Part shown: one piece after another, positions 24,803 through 35,376 of the stretch | Layout of the letters: the number at the start of each line of letters is the position of its first letter | How positions within the stretch are numbered: position 1 is the first letter of the stretch | NCBI RefSeq assembly: GCF_012102745.1 | Contig: NZ_JAAVSY010000016.1 | Coordinates: forward strand, 1-38,666 | DNA length: 38,666 nucleotides | Direction of reading: 5' to 3' | Origin: Haematospirillum sp. H4485 | GTDB lineage: Bacteria; Pseudomonadota; Alphaproteobacteria; Rhodospirillales; Rhodospirillaceae | Position numbers and translations under genes: made by a program | Notes under the pieces: model-generated | Seen by the model: the letters and a program-made list of their open reading frames with translations, nothing else | The model's database searches: none | Told to the model about the DNA's origin: nothing

Positions 24803-24928
24803 AATATCGCTGTCCCCGGCCTCAGGCAGGGGCCGACGTGCTTGGTCGTGCGAAAATCACAGGGTCCCTTCCGTCATTCGTTATGGCTTTCGGCCAGTCC
24901 CTGACTGGTTCCGGGGGGAGGGCCTTGT

Positions 24929-26620
24929 GTGTTCATGATCCGGTTTGTCCTGTGTGTTCTTGCATCCCTTTTTCTTGCAGCCTGTCCGGGGGTTGCGCAG
25001 GTCACGCCCGAAGATGTTGTGAAATCCATCGAGCAGGAGCAGTTGCGCCGGCAGCAAAGGGACTGGGACTTCAACACCGAACCGGACAAAAGGCCTGATA
25101 TTCATCTGGAACGCCCCGGGGATGGACCGGATGAGGGGGAAGAGGATCCGGGTCCCTGTTTTCCGGTATCCACAACCAGGGTTGAAGGGGCCGAAGACCT
25201 GGATCTGGTTCCCCCTGATGCCGACAGGTTGAACGGCACGTGCGTGCGTCAGGGTGATCTGAGCCGCTATCTGGACAGCATGAACGCATTTTATGCCGGC
25301 AGGGGGTGGATCACGACCCGGGTCTATCTGCCCGAGCAGGATCTCTCCGGTGGCACACTCCGTGTTCTTGTCATTCCCGGACGGATCGAGGACTTCGACT
25401 ATGAAGGGGGGCAGGCGGCTGATTCCCGTATCCATTCTGCCTTTCCATCGGGGAAGGGGGACCTTGTCAACCTGCGTGATATCGAACAGGCCCTTGAGAA
25501 CTTCAACGCTCCGCCGACACAGTCCGGTACCTTCAAGCTGTACCCCGGAACCCGCCACGGAACATCCATTGTCCGGATATCCCCGCAAAACAGGTTCCCG
25601 CTCGGGGGACGTCTGTCCCTGGACAATCTTGGCTACCGGAATACCGGTCGCTACAAGACCGGGGCAGACGTTCATTACGACAATCTCCTCAATCGTAACG
25701 ACACGCTCCGGCTTGGCGTATCATCGACGACAAGGGGACTTTCAGGGGGCAAGACCTACGCCCGGGATGTACACGGCCGTTATCTGATCCTTTTCGGGAA
25801 CTGGGGCCTGCACATCGGAGCCGGGTACAACACGTACAGGTTCACGCTTCCGGGCATCAACCAGCGCTTCCCCCTGCATGGGTATAATCACAGGCTGTCG
25901 GCAGACCTGCAGCGCCTTCTGTGGCGTGGTCAGGCGGCAAAGGTCTATGCGGTTGCCGGGGTCGGCCTGTCCCGTTCAAGGAATTATCTAGGTGACCATG
26001 AGGTCCTGGTCCAGCGGCGTTTTGCGACCAAGGCAAAGGCAGGCCTGAGCGGACGGACCCACTTTGGCGGAGGCTACCACAGCTGGTCCGTGAATGCGAT
26101 CCGTGGCCTGGAGGCCATGGGAGCACGAAGACCCCTGAACCCCGCGCTTGATCCGGAGCCGTTCCTGGTTACGGGCACTTCGGCGGTGCATGCCCGGTTC
26201 ATGGATGGTCTCTTGCGTCTGGATCATCAGATCCGGGGCCAGTACTCACGCAGTGCCCTGTCGAGTTCCGACCGGTTTTCCCTGGGCGGTGGCTCTTTCG
26301 GCATACGCGGGTTCCAGGAAAACAGCCTGTCAGGAAGCAAGGGTCTCTCGACCCGCAATGATCTGGCAATCCGGCTGCACGAGGACCCTGATACACAGGT
26401 TGCGTTCGTTCTCGGGCTGGACGGTGGCTCTGTCACCCTGAGCGCCGATGATCACCGGACCTATGGGCAATCCGTCCTGGTCGGGGCTTCGGCAGGCGTC
26501 CGGCTGTCTCTTTTCAGCCGGCTGCATCTTGACCTGACCGTTGCACGGGCCCTTGAGCGCCCGGCCTCTTTTACCGACCCTGGCACGGTGAAGTACGTGC
26601 AGATGGCGCTGTCGTTCTAG
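24929..26620 (+). CDS. TpsB outer-membrane transporter of two-partner secretion (ShlB/FhaC/HecB family)
   Basis: The 563-residue protein exports its TpsA partner across the outer membrane. It has a signal peptide (VLCVLASLFLAACPGVAQ), a proline- and glutamate-rich linker, then a POTRA region (FPVSTTRVEGAEDLDLV to RGWITTRVYLPEQDLSGGTLRVLVIPGRIEDF). A 16-strand barrel follows. It contains the L6-loop motif SFGIRGFQEN (the RGF signature) and closes with the terminal phenylalanine (VQMALSF) used for BAM-dependent insertion. GTG 24929 is favoured by GGGGAGG 6 nt upstream; an ATG lies two codons later. The TpsA gene starts 22 bp downstream, so they form one operon. All expected parts are present. 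Confidence 0.92.
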   Translation: MFMIRFVLCVLASLFLAACPGVAQVTPEDVVKSIEQEQLRRQQRDWDFNTEPDKRPDIHLERPGDGPDEGEEDPGPCFPVSTTRVEGAEDLDLVPPDADRLNGTCVRQGDLSRYLDSMNAFYAGRGWITTRVYLPEQDLSGGTLRVLVIPGRIEDFDYEGGQAADSRIHSAFPSGKGDLVNLRDIEQALENFNAPPTQSGTFKLYPGTRHGTSIVRISPQNRFPLGGRLSLDNLGYRNTGRYKTGADVHYDNLLNRNDTLRLGVSSTTRGLSGGKTYARDVHGRYLILFGNWGLHIGAGYNTYRFTLPGINQRFPLHGYNHRLSADLQRLLWRGQAAKVYAVAGVGLSRSRNYLGDHEVLVQRRFATKAKAGLSGRTHFGGGYHSWSVNAIRGLEAMGARRPLNPALDPEPFLVTGTSAVHARFMDGLLRLDHQIRGQYSRSALSSSDRFSLGGGSFGIRGFQENSLSGSKGLSTRNDLAIRLHEDPDTQVAFVLGLDGGSVTLSADDHRTYGQSVLVGASAGVRLSLFSRLHLDLTVARALERPASFTDPGTVKYVQMALSF

Positions 26621-26642
26621 GGACAGGAGCCAGGGGGAAGCC

Positions 26643-29600
26643 ATGCACACACTGATACGCGCCTTTCGTCTGTTCCAGAAAGCATCCGCCTTGCTTGCGG
26701 CCCTGTTTTACCCGCTCTCTCCTGTTCTGGTCCACGCCCAGCCGGTCACGAACACGGAACGTGCCTTTGACGACCAGTCAAGGAGCGGGATTCCGCTCTT
26801 CAACATCAACACGCCCAACAGCAGTGGCGTATCAAACAATCTGCACCATACGTTCGATGTCCCGTTGCGCGGAGCCATCGACAACAATTCGGCCATTGCC
26901 GCCTACTCAAAGCTTGAAGCGGGATTTGTCGAGGGCAATCCCAACCTCACCCCCGGGCATGAGGCCGAGCTGATCATCCATCAGGTCATCGGTGGTACCC
27001 GCTCGCAGATGGACGGCCTGCTGGAAGTGGTCGGACCGAAAGCCCGCGTCGTTGTGATCAACGAGGATGGCATCACCTGTAACAGCTGTGGCTTCATCAA
27101 TACCAGCCGGGCAACTCTCTCGACCGGGGCGGCCATTTTCAATGACCGGGGCGAGCTGGAGCGCTTTGAGGTCCGCGGCGGCGATATCCTGTTCGACGGA
27201 ACGGGTTTTGACGCCACCAAGGAAGATCAATCCATCGGTCAGATTGATCTTGTTGCCCGCACCATTGCCCTGCGTGACGAAGCCAAGGTCAAGGGCCTCA
27301 GGCTGAATGTTGTCATGGGGACGAACAGGGTTGATGCCAACAGCCTCGCGGCCGACCCGATAACCGTTGATACCCCGGCCCCGGATATTGCCCTCGATGT
27401 TGCCGCCCTGGGCGGAATGTATGCCAACCAGATTGCCCTGGTTGCCACCGAGGACGGGGCCGGCGTCAACATGAACGGCGCGATGGTCTCGGCTTCCAGC
27501 CTGACGCTTGATGCAAAGGGGTATATCCGCCTTGGATCCGGGTCCAGCCTGTCCGCCGGCACAGATACCACCATCACAACAACAGACCGGTTCGAGAACG
27601 CCGGTACCATAAAAAGTTCAGGCAGCATTTCTGTCGCGGCTCATACGGTTGACAACACAGGCACTATCGATGCGGGCACATCGGTTTCGATCGGGGCTGT
27701 TGATACCATCAAGAACAGCGGGACGATCAAGTCCGGGCAGAAGACAACCCTGGCCGCCGGGCGGCGGGTCGAGAACAGGGGCACGGTGCTCTCTGACGGG
27801 GATAGTGTCATCGACGCGCCGTTTGTTCTCAACGATGGCGGAAAGATCATTGGCAAAAACACGCTCGATATCGGCTATGCGAAAGGAGAGGGTGGACGGT
27901 CCGAATCTGTCGAGAACAGGAACGGCACCATAGAGGCCGGAAAGACGCTTTCAAATATCAAGGCCAAGTCCATTGTCAACCAGGGGACGGCCCCGACCGT
28001 CAGGATCAAGGACAACGTCGAAACTTTCAGAAAAGAGCCCGGCCCCGTAAATCCGGGCGAGGATATCCGCAATCGCCTGGTGTCAGCGGATATCCTCGCG
28101 CCGGATGGTTCCGTTGACCCCGGAAAGCGTGACGATTACCTGCTCCTTCTGGAGACCTTCTTTTCCGGCACGGTCTCGGGGGATACGCCGCTGGACCCCC
28201 GTATTGTCCGCCTGCTTCGCACGTCTGCCCTTGACAAGGACAATCCCGACAGGTCGAGCGCGGCCTGGGTGGCCTACTTCCAGAATCTGGGCGGAAAGGC
28301 TGTCAAGGCCGGGGTCCCCTCTCTCGTTGATTTCATGCGCGACCTGTTGGTTGAGGAGGCGCACGTTACGCCGGTCGTTGCTGCAGACGACAGCACCGCA
28401 GAAGACAGCGGTGTTGATGAACCGGTTGTGGAACAAACCGACCCGTTCCCTGTCAAGGACGCCTACAGGACGCGGTATATTGCCCTCTGGGAGAAACTTG
28501 CCAGCGGACAGGCGCTGGACGACACAACCCTGTCCGCGATTGACCCGAAATACATCAAGGACGGGGCCATCCTGCCCGAAGTCAGTGCGCTGTGGAAAGC
28601 GATCCGTGCCGGTTCCGGAGCGGGCTACGACATCCTGGTGACGATCACACAGGATGCCCTCAACAATGACGGTGTGCTGGCCACAATCCGTTCCGGCGGC
28701 GGCCTGTCGCTGGATGCCGACAGTATCCGCAATGTTTACGGAGAAATCCGGGCCGGAGAGGACCTGAAGATCTCGGCCCGGACCGTAACCAATATTGCGT
28801 TCGGGGCCAGCCGTACCCGTCACGAGGTTCACAAACGCGCCTGCTACAGCTGTCACCAAGGCACCCTTGATTTCGTCGAGACCTTCGGGGGGGTGATTGA
28901 GGCCGGTGGCATACTGGATATCGAGGCGGAACAGGTTAACAACCTGACGATCGGCAGCCGCAGCGCTGCAGAGATGCGGGCAGAGATCAACAGCCAGACG
29001 GGTAAGAAAGGTCATGTCGACGAGCTTCACGATCGACAGGCCGCGACAACACCCAGGCCGAGACGCGCCAGCCCCGGTCAGGAGTACCGTGTCCCCAGCA
29101 CTCCGGGGGCAGAGACCTCCACATTGCTCACCCTGAGGGCGGAGCTGGAGGAAATCCTGCGGATTGCCAAAAGCGATCTCCCCGTCGAGAAACCGGGTGA
29201 CCTGAAGGCGTTCCTGTCATCGGCGTATCTTCTTGATCGCCTCAATTACGGCCCCATGGCCGCACAGCACGAGCCGGGTCTGTCTGAAATCCTGTCGCTG
29301 GATCGTACGGTATGGCCGGGCGGATCTGTCGTTGGTAGTGCCATTCCCGAGGAACACCCAATCCAGGTTGGGGCAGACCGGTTCCTCAGCGAGAACCTGG
29401 TTCAGGCCCTGGCATCCCCGCCGGCACTGGAGAATGGGGACGTTCCGCTTTCTGCGGCCATGGCCTTCCTGAACCGCAGGAATGGTGGGCTGGTGGCCGG
29501 GGGCACCACAACCATTACCGCCGGTGACATCAAGCAGCGCGGGGGTGGGCAGATCAAAAGCACGGGCAATACAACCCTTGCGGCCAGAACCATTGATCTG

Positions 29601-32600
29601 GAACGTGGCGAGCTTGCCGCCGGCGGGGCGATGTCTGTATCCGGCCATGATACCGTCCGCCTTGCCGGTACCAAGGTCAAAGCCGATGGCAATCTTGCTG
29701 TTAAAAGCCAGGCCGGTCATGTCTCGATCGAGGGGCTGAAGGAAGAAACCCGTTTTACCCGTGCCTCCTATGCCGAGCGGCGTGTGCGCAACCCGGACTG
29801 TGCTGCAGGCCGGAGCGACTGCACTCCATACAGGACTGTCCGGACAAAGGTCGGCGAGGGATCCGGAACAGCGGTTACCCATCGTGGCAGTACGGTTGAT
29901 GTGGGCGGCACCCTGACGGTTGAGGCTGGTGGTACGGTTTCCGTTCTGGGCTCGAAGGTTGAGGCTGCCGGCAATACGACCCTGAAGGCCGGTCGTGATC
30001 TTGTTGTCGGTGCTACGCGCGATGAGCACACCTATGCCGGGACCGTCGGCCGAAGCACACACAGCTCGCATTCCCAGCGCTCCCGGGGATCATCAATTTC
30101 CACGGGCGGTACCCTGACGGCTGAAGCGGATGGCTCGGTTTCCGTTATGGGGTCGAAGGTTGAGGCTGCCGACAATGCGACCCTGAAAGCCGGTCGCGGT
30201 CTTGTTGTCGGTGCAACGCGGGATGTGTCCAGCGATGCGGCAAGCAGCCGCAGAAGCACGCGGAGTGCGTACGCGGAACGCCTTCAGGGATCATCGGTTT
30301 TGTCCGGTGGTGATGTCCGCCTGTCGGGCACGGATATCGGCATCGATGCCTCGCGGGTTTCGGCCGACGGCAGGCTGGATGTGGTGGCCGGCAACGCACT
30401 GTCTGTGGCGGCGGGTGCGCAGGCCTCGCGCTATGCTTCCAGTTCGACCTCGAAGGGTCGGGGTCTTTTCAGAAAGAAGAAAACCGAGCATGTCAACGAG
30501 AGCCGGCTGACCTATGAAAGCAGCGTGCTTTCGGGGGGTCGCGCCGTATCGCTGGATGCCGACGGTGACATGGAGATTGCCGGATCCCGGATCAAGAGTG
30601 GCGGTAATGTCGACATCACGGCCCTTGGTGGCCTGCATGTCACATCACTGCACGAGCAGTATGTGCATGAGTACCGGGTCAAGAAGTCCGGTGCCTTTGG
30701 TGGCTTCCTGGGGGGAAGTGGCTTCCGTACAGAGCAGCATGCCTTTACCGGCATAAAAGGCTCTGATGTGACCTCTGTTGCGGATCTGACGACAGAGTCC
30801 GGGTCTGACACCACCATCCGCGCCAGTCGTGTTTCCGCCGGTGGCACGCTGACCTTGCGGGTCGGGAAGGGTCCCTTTGCAGCCCCGGATGCCAGGCTTC
30901 ACCTTCTGTCAGACACGGAACGGGATTACCTTTCGGTTTCGGAACACCGGGATGGTGGCCTGAAGTGGACCATGACAGAACGTGGCCACGAACGGGAGGT
31001 GGTCCGGCACGCCCTTCTGGAATCCGGCGGCGACTTTGTGATCGAAAGCCCGGGCGGTATCGTGGTCGAATACCGTGCGACCGGCGATCTGGCAACCGAC
31101 ATTGACCAGCTTGCGCAGGCTCCCGGCCTTGGTTACCTGGCAACGGTCCGGACCCTGCCGGGGGTTGACTGGAAAGGCGTGGAAGAGACCTACCGCAGCT
31201 GGCATGACCAGAAAAGCGGCATAAGTGGCGGGGCCATGGTCCTGATCGCCCTTGCCACCGCTGTTCTGACTGCCGGGGCCACGGCCAGCCTGGCTGCGAA
31301 TATCGTCGGTGTTGCCGAAGTGGCAGCCGGCACGTCGGTGTCGGCGGGCATGGCCACCATGTCGATGGCCGGTGCCACCTATGCCGGAACAGCGGCCCAG
31401 CTGACAGCCATGACCATGACGAACGCCGCCCTGGCCGGTGTTGCGGGGACTGTCTCGACCTCTGTTGCCAACGGCGCGGTGTCCGGTGACATGCAGGGTG
31501 CGCTGCGGTCTATCGTTTCCAGCAATACCCTGCGGTCCCTGGTGGTCAGTGCCCTGACGGCCGGCCTGACCCAGGGGGTCAGTGATGGGCTGGGGCTTGA
31601 CGGCGGCATCACCAGAGCCGGCGCCGAAGCCGGGTCAACAGCCAGTACCGGGGCCACCACCGCGACAACAACAGCCGGGGCAGGCGTTGCCAGTGCGGCA
31701 GGGCATCTGGCCGGACTGGGGCAGACGGTGGTTCAGGACGCCATCAACACCGGTGTGCTGGCCGTTGTGGATATGGCCGTCAACGGAGAAGGTCTGGACA
31801 CTGCGGCCCGTTCGGCGCTGGTGAACGGTGCGGTTGGCGTTGTGTCGGCGCAGGTGTTCCGGGGCATCGGGGATCTGGGCGTTGAATTCGGGATCGGCGA
31901 AGGCGACGTGCGCAAGGTTCTGGTGCACGCGGCTGCCGGCTGCGGCATCGGGGCGGCAACCAGCGGGTCGTGCCTGGCCGGTGCGGTCGGGGCGGGCCTG
32001 CAGGAACTGGCCAGCCCGGTCCTTGACGGTCTGTCCGACAATGCCTGGATGAGGGTCCAGCTGGCCGGGCTGGCCGGTGCCGCCGCCACCATGCTGACCG
32101 GCGCCTCCGCCAAAGAGGTCGAGGCCGCCGCCCGCATCGCCAGCCTCGCCCGCGCCAACAACCGCGAACTGCACCCGGATCAGGCGCGTGTTCTGGCCGA
32201 GCTTGGTGAAGGGGCCAGCGAGGACGAGAAGGAACGTCTGGAAGATGCGGCGCTGTATCTGCGCCATGCGACCGCGGGGGTGCAGGATGACGACCCCGTC
32301 TACGCAACGCTTCAGGCGCGTGTTGACCGTGGCCGCGGGTATGTAAAGGAGCAGTCCCGCCTGCTGGCGACCGGCCTTTATGCGTATACGCGCGGGGACC
32401 GGGCCCTGGATCTTCTCACCGCCAACAACAGTGTGGTGGGCCAGGCCATCGGGGCCGGCAAGATGGCAGTGGGGGGTGCGGAAGTCCTTGGTGGTGTTGC
32501 GGCAGCAGCAGCGGGAACCCCCACAGTGGTCGGTGCCGGGGTGGGCAGTCTTGTCGTCTACGACGGCGTTGACACAGCCCGGAACAGCTTTCAGGAAACC

Positions 32601-33467
32601 CGGGCCAACTACCGGGCCCCGCTGGGCCAGGGGGTGCTGCAGTCGCTGAACCCGGACAACCCGGTATCCGTGCAGGACCAGGTGCTGCAGCAGCGTCTGG
32701 AGCAGGCCGGGCTGACCTCCGAGAACATGATCGTCGCCGGGGCTGTCGCCGTGGGGGGAGCCGCCGTCCGCGGGGCAGAAAAGGCCTTCGCCCCGGTCGC
32801 CCGCGCGATCGGAAGAACGGCCGACGACATTCTTGCCAGCGCCCCGGTCCAGGCAATGGGGAACAGCGCCCGCAAACTGGCCGGAGACATCGGCGAAAAA
32901 GCCGGCCATGCCCTCGACCGGGTGGCGGAAAAAGTGGGCCTGGGTGGCCTTAAGCCGGCCACGGCGGGCGGCGCCTTGACCCGCACCACACCGGACACCC
33001 CAGCCGCCAACGCCTTCCTCCGCGAAGGAACCAACACTCCAGCTACACCCGACGTCGCCGCAAAAGGGGTGGTGGACGAGGCAGGAAAGACCGGCTTTGA
33101 CCGCAAGGCGATCACCAAAGGCTTCCAGGATCACCACATTATCAGTAATAAGAACAGGGCCACCAAAGACCACGACCTGCTGGATCTTGCCGACTTTGAC
33201 CTCGACAGCCGTGCCAACCGCATCTTTCTGCCCACCAAGGCCGAGCTGCACCCGACCCGGTCCATCCACCTGGGGCGCCACAGGGATGAGATCAGCAAAG
33301 GTCTGGGACGAGAGATGGATGACATCGCCGAGCGGGGGCGCCTGGAAGGGTGGACCACGCCGCAGTACCGGGACGAACTGGACAAAATCATCGCCCGGGA
33401 ACGGAAGGAGTTGCGCTCCGGCGAAACCGGCCTGAACAAGAACAAACGCCCGTGGGCAGAAGATTAG
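26643..33467 (+). CDS. TpsA/CdiA-like filamentous exoprotein with C-terminal AHH-like nuclease toxin
   Basis: This 2274-residue secreted polymorphic toxin has a signal peptide (residues 1-33), then the two-partner-secretion domain with NEDGITCNSCGFINTSRATLS (about residues 140-160). Long beta-helical filament repeats rich in GGTLTVEAGG and AGNTTLKAGRDLVVGAT follow (about 250-1500). Next is an alanine/glycine-rich hydrophobic pretoxin region (about 1530-2110). The tip (about 2150-2274) carries DHHIIS (H2164, H2165) and RSIHLGRHRDE (H2209, H2213), which matches AHH/HNH-type nucleases. Blocks 31827-32195 and 32608-32973 recur downstream. ATG 26643 follows a CAGGGGG-like site. The adjacent immunity gene begins 10 bp later. 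There is no VENN motif as in classic CdiA, so CDI-like delivery is inferred. Confidence 0.9.
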   Translation: MHTLIRAFRLFQKASALLAALFYPLSPVLVHAQPVTNTERAFDDQSRSGIPLFNINTPNSSGVSNNLHHTFDVPLRGAIDNNSAIAAYSKLEAGFVEGNPNLTPGHEAELIIHQVIGGTRSQMDGLLEVVGPKARVVVINEDGITCNSCGFINTSRATLSTGAAIFNDRGELERFEVRGGDILFDGTGFDATKEDQSIGQIDLVARTIALRDEAKVKGLRLNVVMGTNRVDANSLAADPITVDTPAPDIALDVAALGGMYANQIALVATEDGAGVNMNGAMVSASSLTLDAKGYIRLGSGSSLSAGTDTTITTTDRFENAGTIKSSGSISVAAHTVDNTGTIDAGTSVSIGAVDTIKNSGTIKSGQKTTLAAGRRVENRGTVLSDGDSVIDAPFVLNDGGKIIGKNTLDIGYAKGEGGRSESVENRNGTIEAGKTLSNIKAKSIVNQGTAPTVRIKDNVETFRKEPGPVNPGEDIRNRLVSADILAPDGSVDPGKRDDYLLLLETFFSGTVSGDTPLDPRIVRLLRTSALDKDNPDRSSAAWVAYFQNLGGKAVKAGVPSLVDFMRDLLVEEAHVTPVVAADDSTAEDSGVDEPVVEQTDPFPVKDAYRTRYIALWEKLASGQALDDTTLSAIDPKYIKDGAILPEVSALWKAIRAGSGAGYDILVTITQDALNNDGVLATIRSGGGLSLDADSIRNVYGEIRAGEDLKISARTVTNIAFGASRTRHEVHKRACYSCHQGTLDFVETFGGVIEAGGILDIEAEQVNNLTIGSRSAAEMRAEINSQTGKKGHVDELHDRQAATTPRPRRASPGQEYRVPSTPGAETSTLLTLRAELEEILRIAKSDLPVEKPGDLKAFLSSAYLLDRLNYGPMAAQHEPGLSEILSLDRTVWPGGSVVGSAIPEEHPIQVGADRFLSENLVQALASPPALENGDVPLSAAMAFLNRRNGGLVAGGTTTITAGDIKQRGGGQIKSTGNTTLAARTIDLERGELAAGGAMSVSGHDTVRLAGTKVKADGNLAVKSQAGHVSIEGLKEETRFTRASYAERRVRNPDCAAGRSDCTPYRTVRTKVGEGSGTAVTHRGSTVDVGGTLTVEAGGTVSVLGSKVEAAGNTTLKAGRDLVVGATRDEHTYAGTVGRSTHSSHSQRSRGSSISTGGTLTAEADGSVSVMGSKVEAADNATLKAGRGLVVGATRDVSSDAASSRRSTRSAYAERLQGSSVLSGGDVRLSGTDIGIDASRVSADGRLDVVAGNALSVAAGAQASRYASSSTSKGRGLFRKKKTEHVNESRLTYESSVLSGGRAVSLDADGDMEIAGSRIKSGGNVDITALGGLHVTSLHEQYVHEYRVKKSGAFGGFLGGSGFRTEQHAFTGIKGSDVTSVADLTTESGSDTTIRASRVSAGGTLTLRVGKGPFAAPDARLHLLSDTERDYLSVSEHRDGGLKWTMTERGHEREVVRHALLESGGDFVIESPGGIVVEYRATGDLATDIDQLAQAPGLGYLATVRTLPGVDWKGVEETYRSWHDQKSGISGGAMVLIALATAVLTAGATASLAANIVGVAEVAAGTSVSAGMATMSMAGATYAGTAAQLTAMTMTNAALAGVAGTVSTSVANGAVSGDMQGALRSIVSSNTLRSLVVSALTAGLTQGVSDGLGLDGGITRAGAEAGSTASTGATTATTTAGAGVASAAGHLAGLGQTVVQDAINTGVLAVVDMAVNGEGLDTAARSALVNGAVGVVSAQVFRGIGDLGVEFGIGEGDVRKVLVHAAAGCGIGAATSGSCLAGAVGAGLQELASPVLDGLSDNAWMRVQLAGLAGAAATMLTGASAKEVEAAARIASLARANNRELHPDQARVLAELGEGASEDEKERLEDAALYLRHATAGVQDDDPVYATLQARVDRGRGYVKEQSRLLATGLYAYTRGDRALDLLTANNSVVGQAIGAGKMAVGGAEVLGGVAAAAAGTPTVVGAGVGSLVVYDGVDTARNSFQETRANYRAPLGQGVLQSLNPDNPVSVQDQVLQQRLEQAGLTSENMIVAGAVAVGGAAVRGAEKAFAPVARAIGRTADDILASAPVQAMGNSARKLAGDIGEKAGHALDRVAEKVGLGGLKPATAGGALTRTTPDTPAANAFLREGTNTPATPDVAAKGVVDEAGKTGFDRKAITKGFQDHHIISNKNRATKDHDLLDLADFDLDSRANRIFLPTKAELHPTRSIHLGRHRDEISKGLGREMDDIAERGRLEGWTTPQYRDELDKIIARERKELRSGETGLNKNKRPWAED
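31827..32195 (+). repeat. pretoxin repeat A, expressed copy
   Basis: About 369 bp are nearly identical to 34148-34516, with a constant offset of 2321 and no indels. The block encodes the HAAAGCGIGAATSGSCLAGA segment of the pretoxin region. Its 3' end also appears inverted at 38062-38511. Confidence 0.85.
32608..32973 (+). repeat. pretoxin repeat B, expressed copy
   Basis: 366 bp are nearly identical to 34551-34916, with a constant offset of 1943 and no indels. The block ends just before the toxin tips diverge, so it is a natural crossover tract for swapping tips. Confidence 0.85.
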
Positions 33468-33477
33468 GAGAACCGAG

Positions 33478-34137
33478 ATGGCTGTTTATATATGGGAAGA
33501 CCCCTACAACACCGGCAACCGCCGGATGGGGGTGTATGACAGAAAACAATCCCCGGACCGCTTTATATTCCGGCGGGGGCAGCGTATCAGCGGGGATCCC
33601 GGGGTCGGGGTGATCGAATTCGAGATGCCGTGCGAGCGGATCCGGACCCTGGACAACCTGGCCAACACGTCGGCATCGCCCGTGGTCAGCCCGCGGCTGG
33701 CGGAGACCCTGACCGCCTTTGCCCCCGACGACATCCAGCTGTTCGATGTGCTCCTGAAGGCCCCGGACGGTGATGTGGAAGGGTACAAGCTGGTCAACCT
33801 CACCCACACGGTGGAAGGGGTTGACCGTGAGCGGTCGGTGCTAAAGCTATCCCCCGGCGATGACTGGATCCGGGGCTTCAGGATCCTGTTCTGCAAGCCC
33901 GGGTGCATGGACCGGCATCACCTGGCCCGGCTGGATGAGTTTCGCGGCCACATCCTGGTCTCACAGGCCCTGCGCGACCACCTGAAGCGCAGCCGGTTGC
34001 GGGGGCTGAACCTGTGCCTGCCGGAAGACTGGTACGCCGGCATGCTCAGCGACGCAGCCCTGGAGAAAATCCGCGCAAAACACCGCGCCCTTGGCATCGC
34101 CCCCGACGGCAGCCGCCTGACCCTTCCCCGCCCGTGA
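33478..34137 (+). CDS. Imm11-like (DUF1629) immunity protein
   Basis: The 219-residue protein has the pattern of the Imm11/DUF1629 family: VVSPRLAETLTAFAPDDIQLFDVLL, GYKLVNLTHTVEGVDRERSVLKL, then a C-terminal HHLARLDEFRGHILVSQALRDHL. A GGAGAA site precedes the ATG. It starts 10 bp after the toxin stop codon, the expected place for the gene that protects the producer. Probably cytoplasmic, since there is no signal peptide. The family name is from memory of its consensus; the immunity role rests mainly on position. Confidence 0.7.
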   Translation: MAVYIWEDPYNTGNRRMGVYDRKQSPDRFIFRRGQRISGDPGVGVIEFEMPCERIRTLDNLANTSASPVVSPRLAETLTAFAPDDIQLFDVLLKAPDGDVEGYKLVNLTHTVEGVDRERSVLKLSPGDDWIRGFRILFCKPGCMDRHHLARLDEFRGHILVSQALRDHLKRSRLRGLNLCLPEDWYAGMLSDAALEKIRAKHRALGIAPDGSRLTLPRP

Positions 34138-34147
34138 GGCCCTGGCC

Positions 34148-34516
34148 GGTGCGGTCAACGTTGTGTCGGGGCAGGTGTTCCAGGGCATCGGGGATCTGGG
34201 CGTTGAATTCGGGATCGGCGAAGGCGATGTGCGCAAGGTTCTGGTGCACGCCGCTGCCGGGTGCGGGATCGGGGCGGCAACCAGCGGGTCGTGCCTGGCC
34301 GGTGCGGTGGGTGCGGGCCTGCAGGAACTGGCCAGCCCGGTCCTTGACGGCCTGTCCGACAATGCCTGGATGAGGGTCCAGCTGGCCGGGCTGGCCGGTG
34401 CCGCCGCCACCATGCTGACCGGCGCCTCCGCCAAAGAGGTCCAAACCGCCGCCCGCATCGCCAGCCTCGCCCGCGCCAACAACCGCGAACTGCACCCGGA
34501 TCAGGCGCGTGTTCTC
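34148..34516 (+). repeat. pretoxin repeat A, silent copy
   Basis: Near-identical partner of 31827-32195, located at the start of cassette 1. Confidence 0.85.
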
Positions 34517-34550
34517 GGCGAGCGCGGTGCCCGGGAGTTATTCAGCGCCG

Positions 34551-34916
34551 ACTACCGGGCCCCGCTGGGCCAGGGGGTGCTGCAGTCGCTGAACCCGGAC
34601 AACCCGGTATCCGTGCAGGACCAGGTGCTGCAGCAGCGCATGCAGCAGGCCGGGTTGACCTCCGAGAACATGATCGTCGCCGGGGCTGTCGCCGTGGGGG
34701 GAGCAGCCGTCCGCGGGGCAGAAAAGGCCTTCGCCCCGGTCGCCCGCGCGATCGGAAGAACAGCCGACGACATTCTTGCCAGCGCCCCGGTCCAGGCAAT
34801 GGGGAACAGCGCCCGCAAACTGGCCGGAGACATCGGCGAAAAAGCCGGCCGGGCACTCGACCGGGTGGCAGAAAAAGTGGGCCTGGGCAGCCTTAAGCCG
34901 GCCACGGCGGGCGGCG
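34551..34916 (+). repeat. pretoxin repeat B, silent copy
   Basis: Near-identical partner of 32608-32973. It ends where the alternative toxin tip starts. Confidence 0.85.
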
Positions 34917-35376
34917 TCAACCCCAAAGCCTTGACCCGCACCAACCCGGACGCCTCGGTTGCAAAAACCGACCCGGCGCTTGGCAGGAAGTTTGGACCTC
35001 ACGAGATGGGGCCATTGGGAAATCCGAATGATTCTAGATTCCCTGCTTCTACATTTCGTAGCGGTACTTATACGGAAAAGGTTTCAGACAGAGATTTATT
35101 TCTGCATCGTGATTATGGTGGGCGAGCTCCTGCTGATGGGCGTTACTGGACCTTGGAACCCTCAGCTGGTCCTCTGCAATCCCAACTAGAAAGCGCTATT
35201 CTTCCTGAATGGGGAAATACACTAGAGAAAAAATCAGTTATCAAAATACCAAAAGGCACAAAGTACTATGAGGGTATATCTGCGCCACAAAAAGGAACCA
35301 CAGAAACGCGTCCAGAACTATATGGTGGTGGAGTGCAAATATTCCTACAAAACCCAAATAAAGATTGGATTGTTAA

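Noticed and set aside
31635-33281. 548-codon minus-strand frame inside tpsA and other long antisense frames in the toxin genes
   Set aside because: The GC-rich codon bias of the sense gene opens these frames, and they lack any recognisable protein feature.
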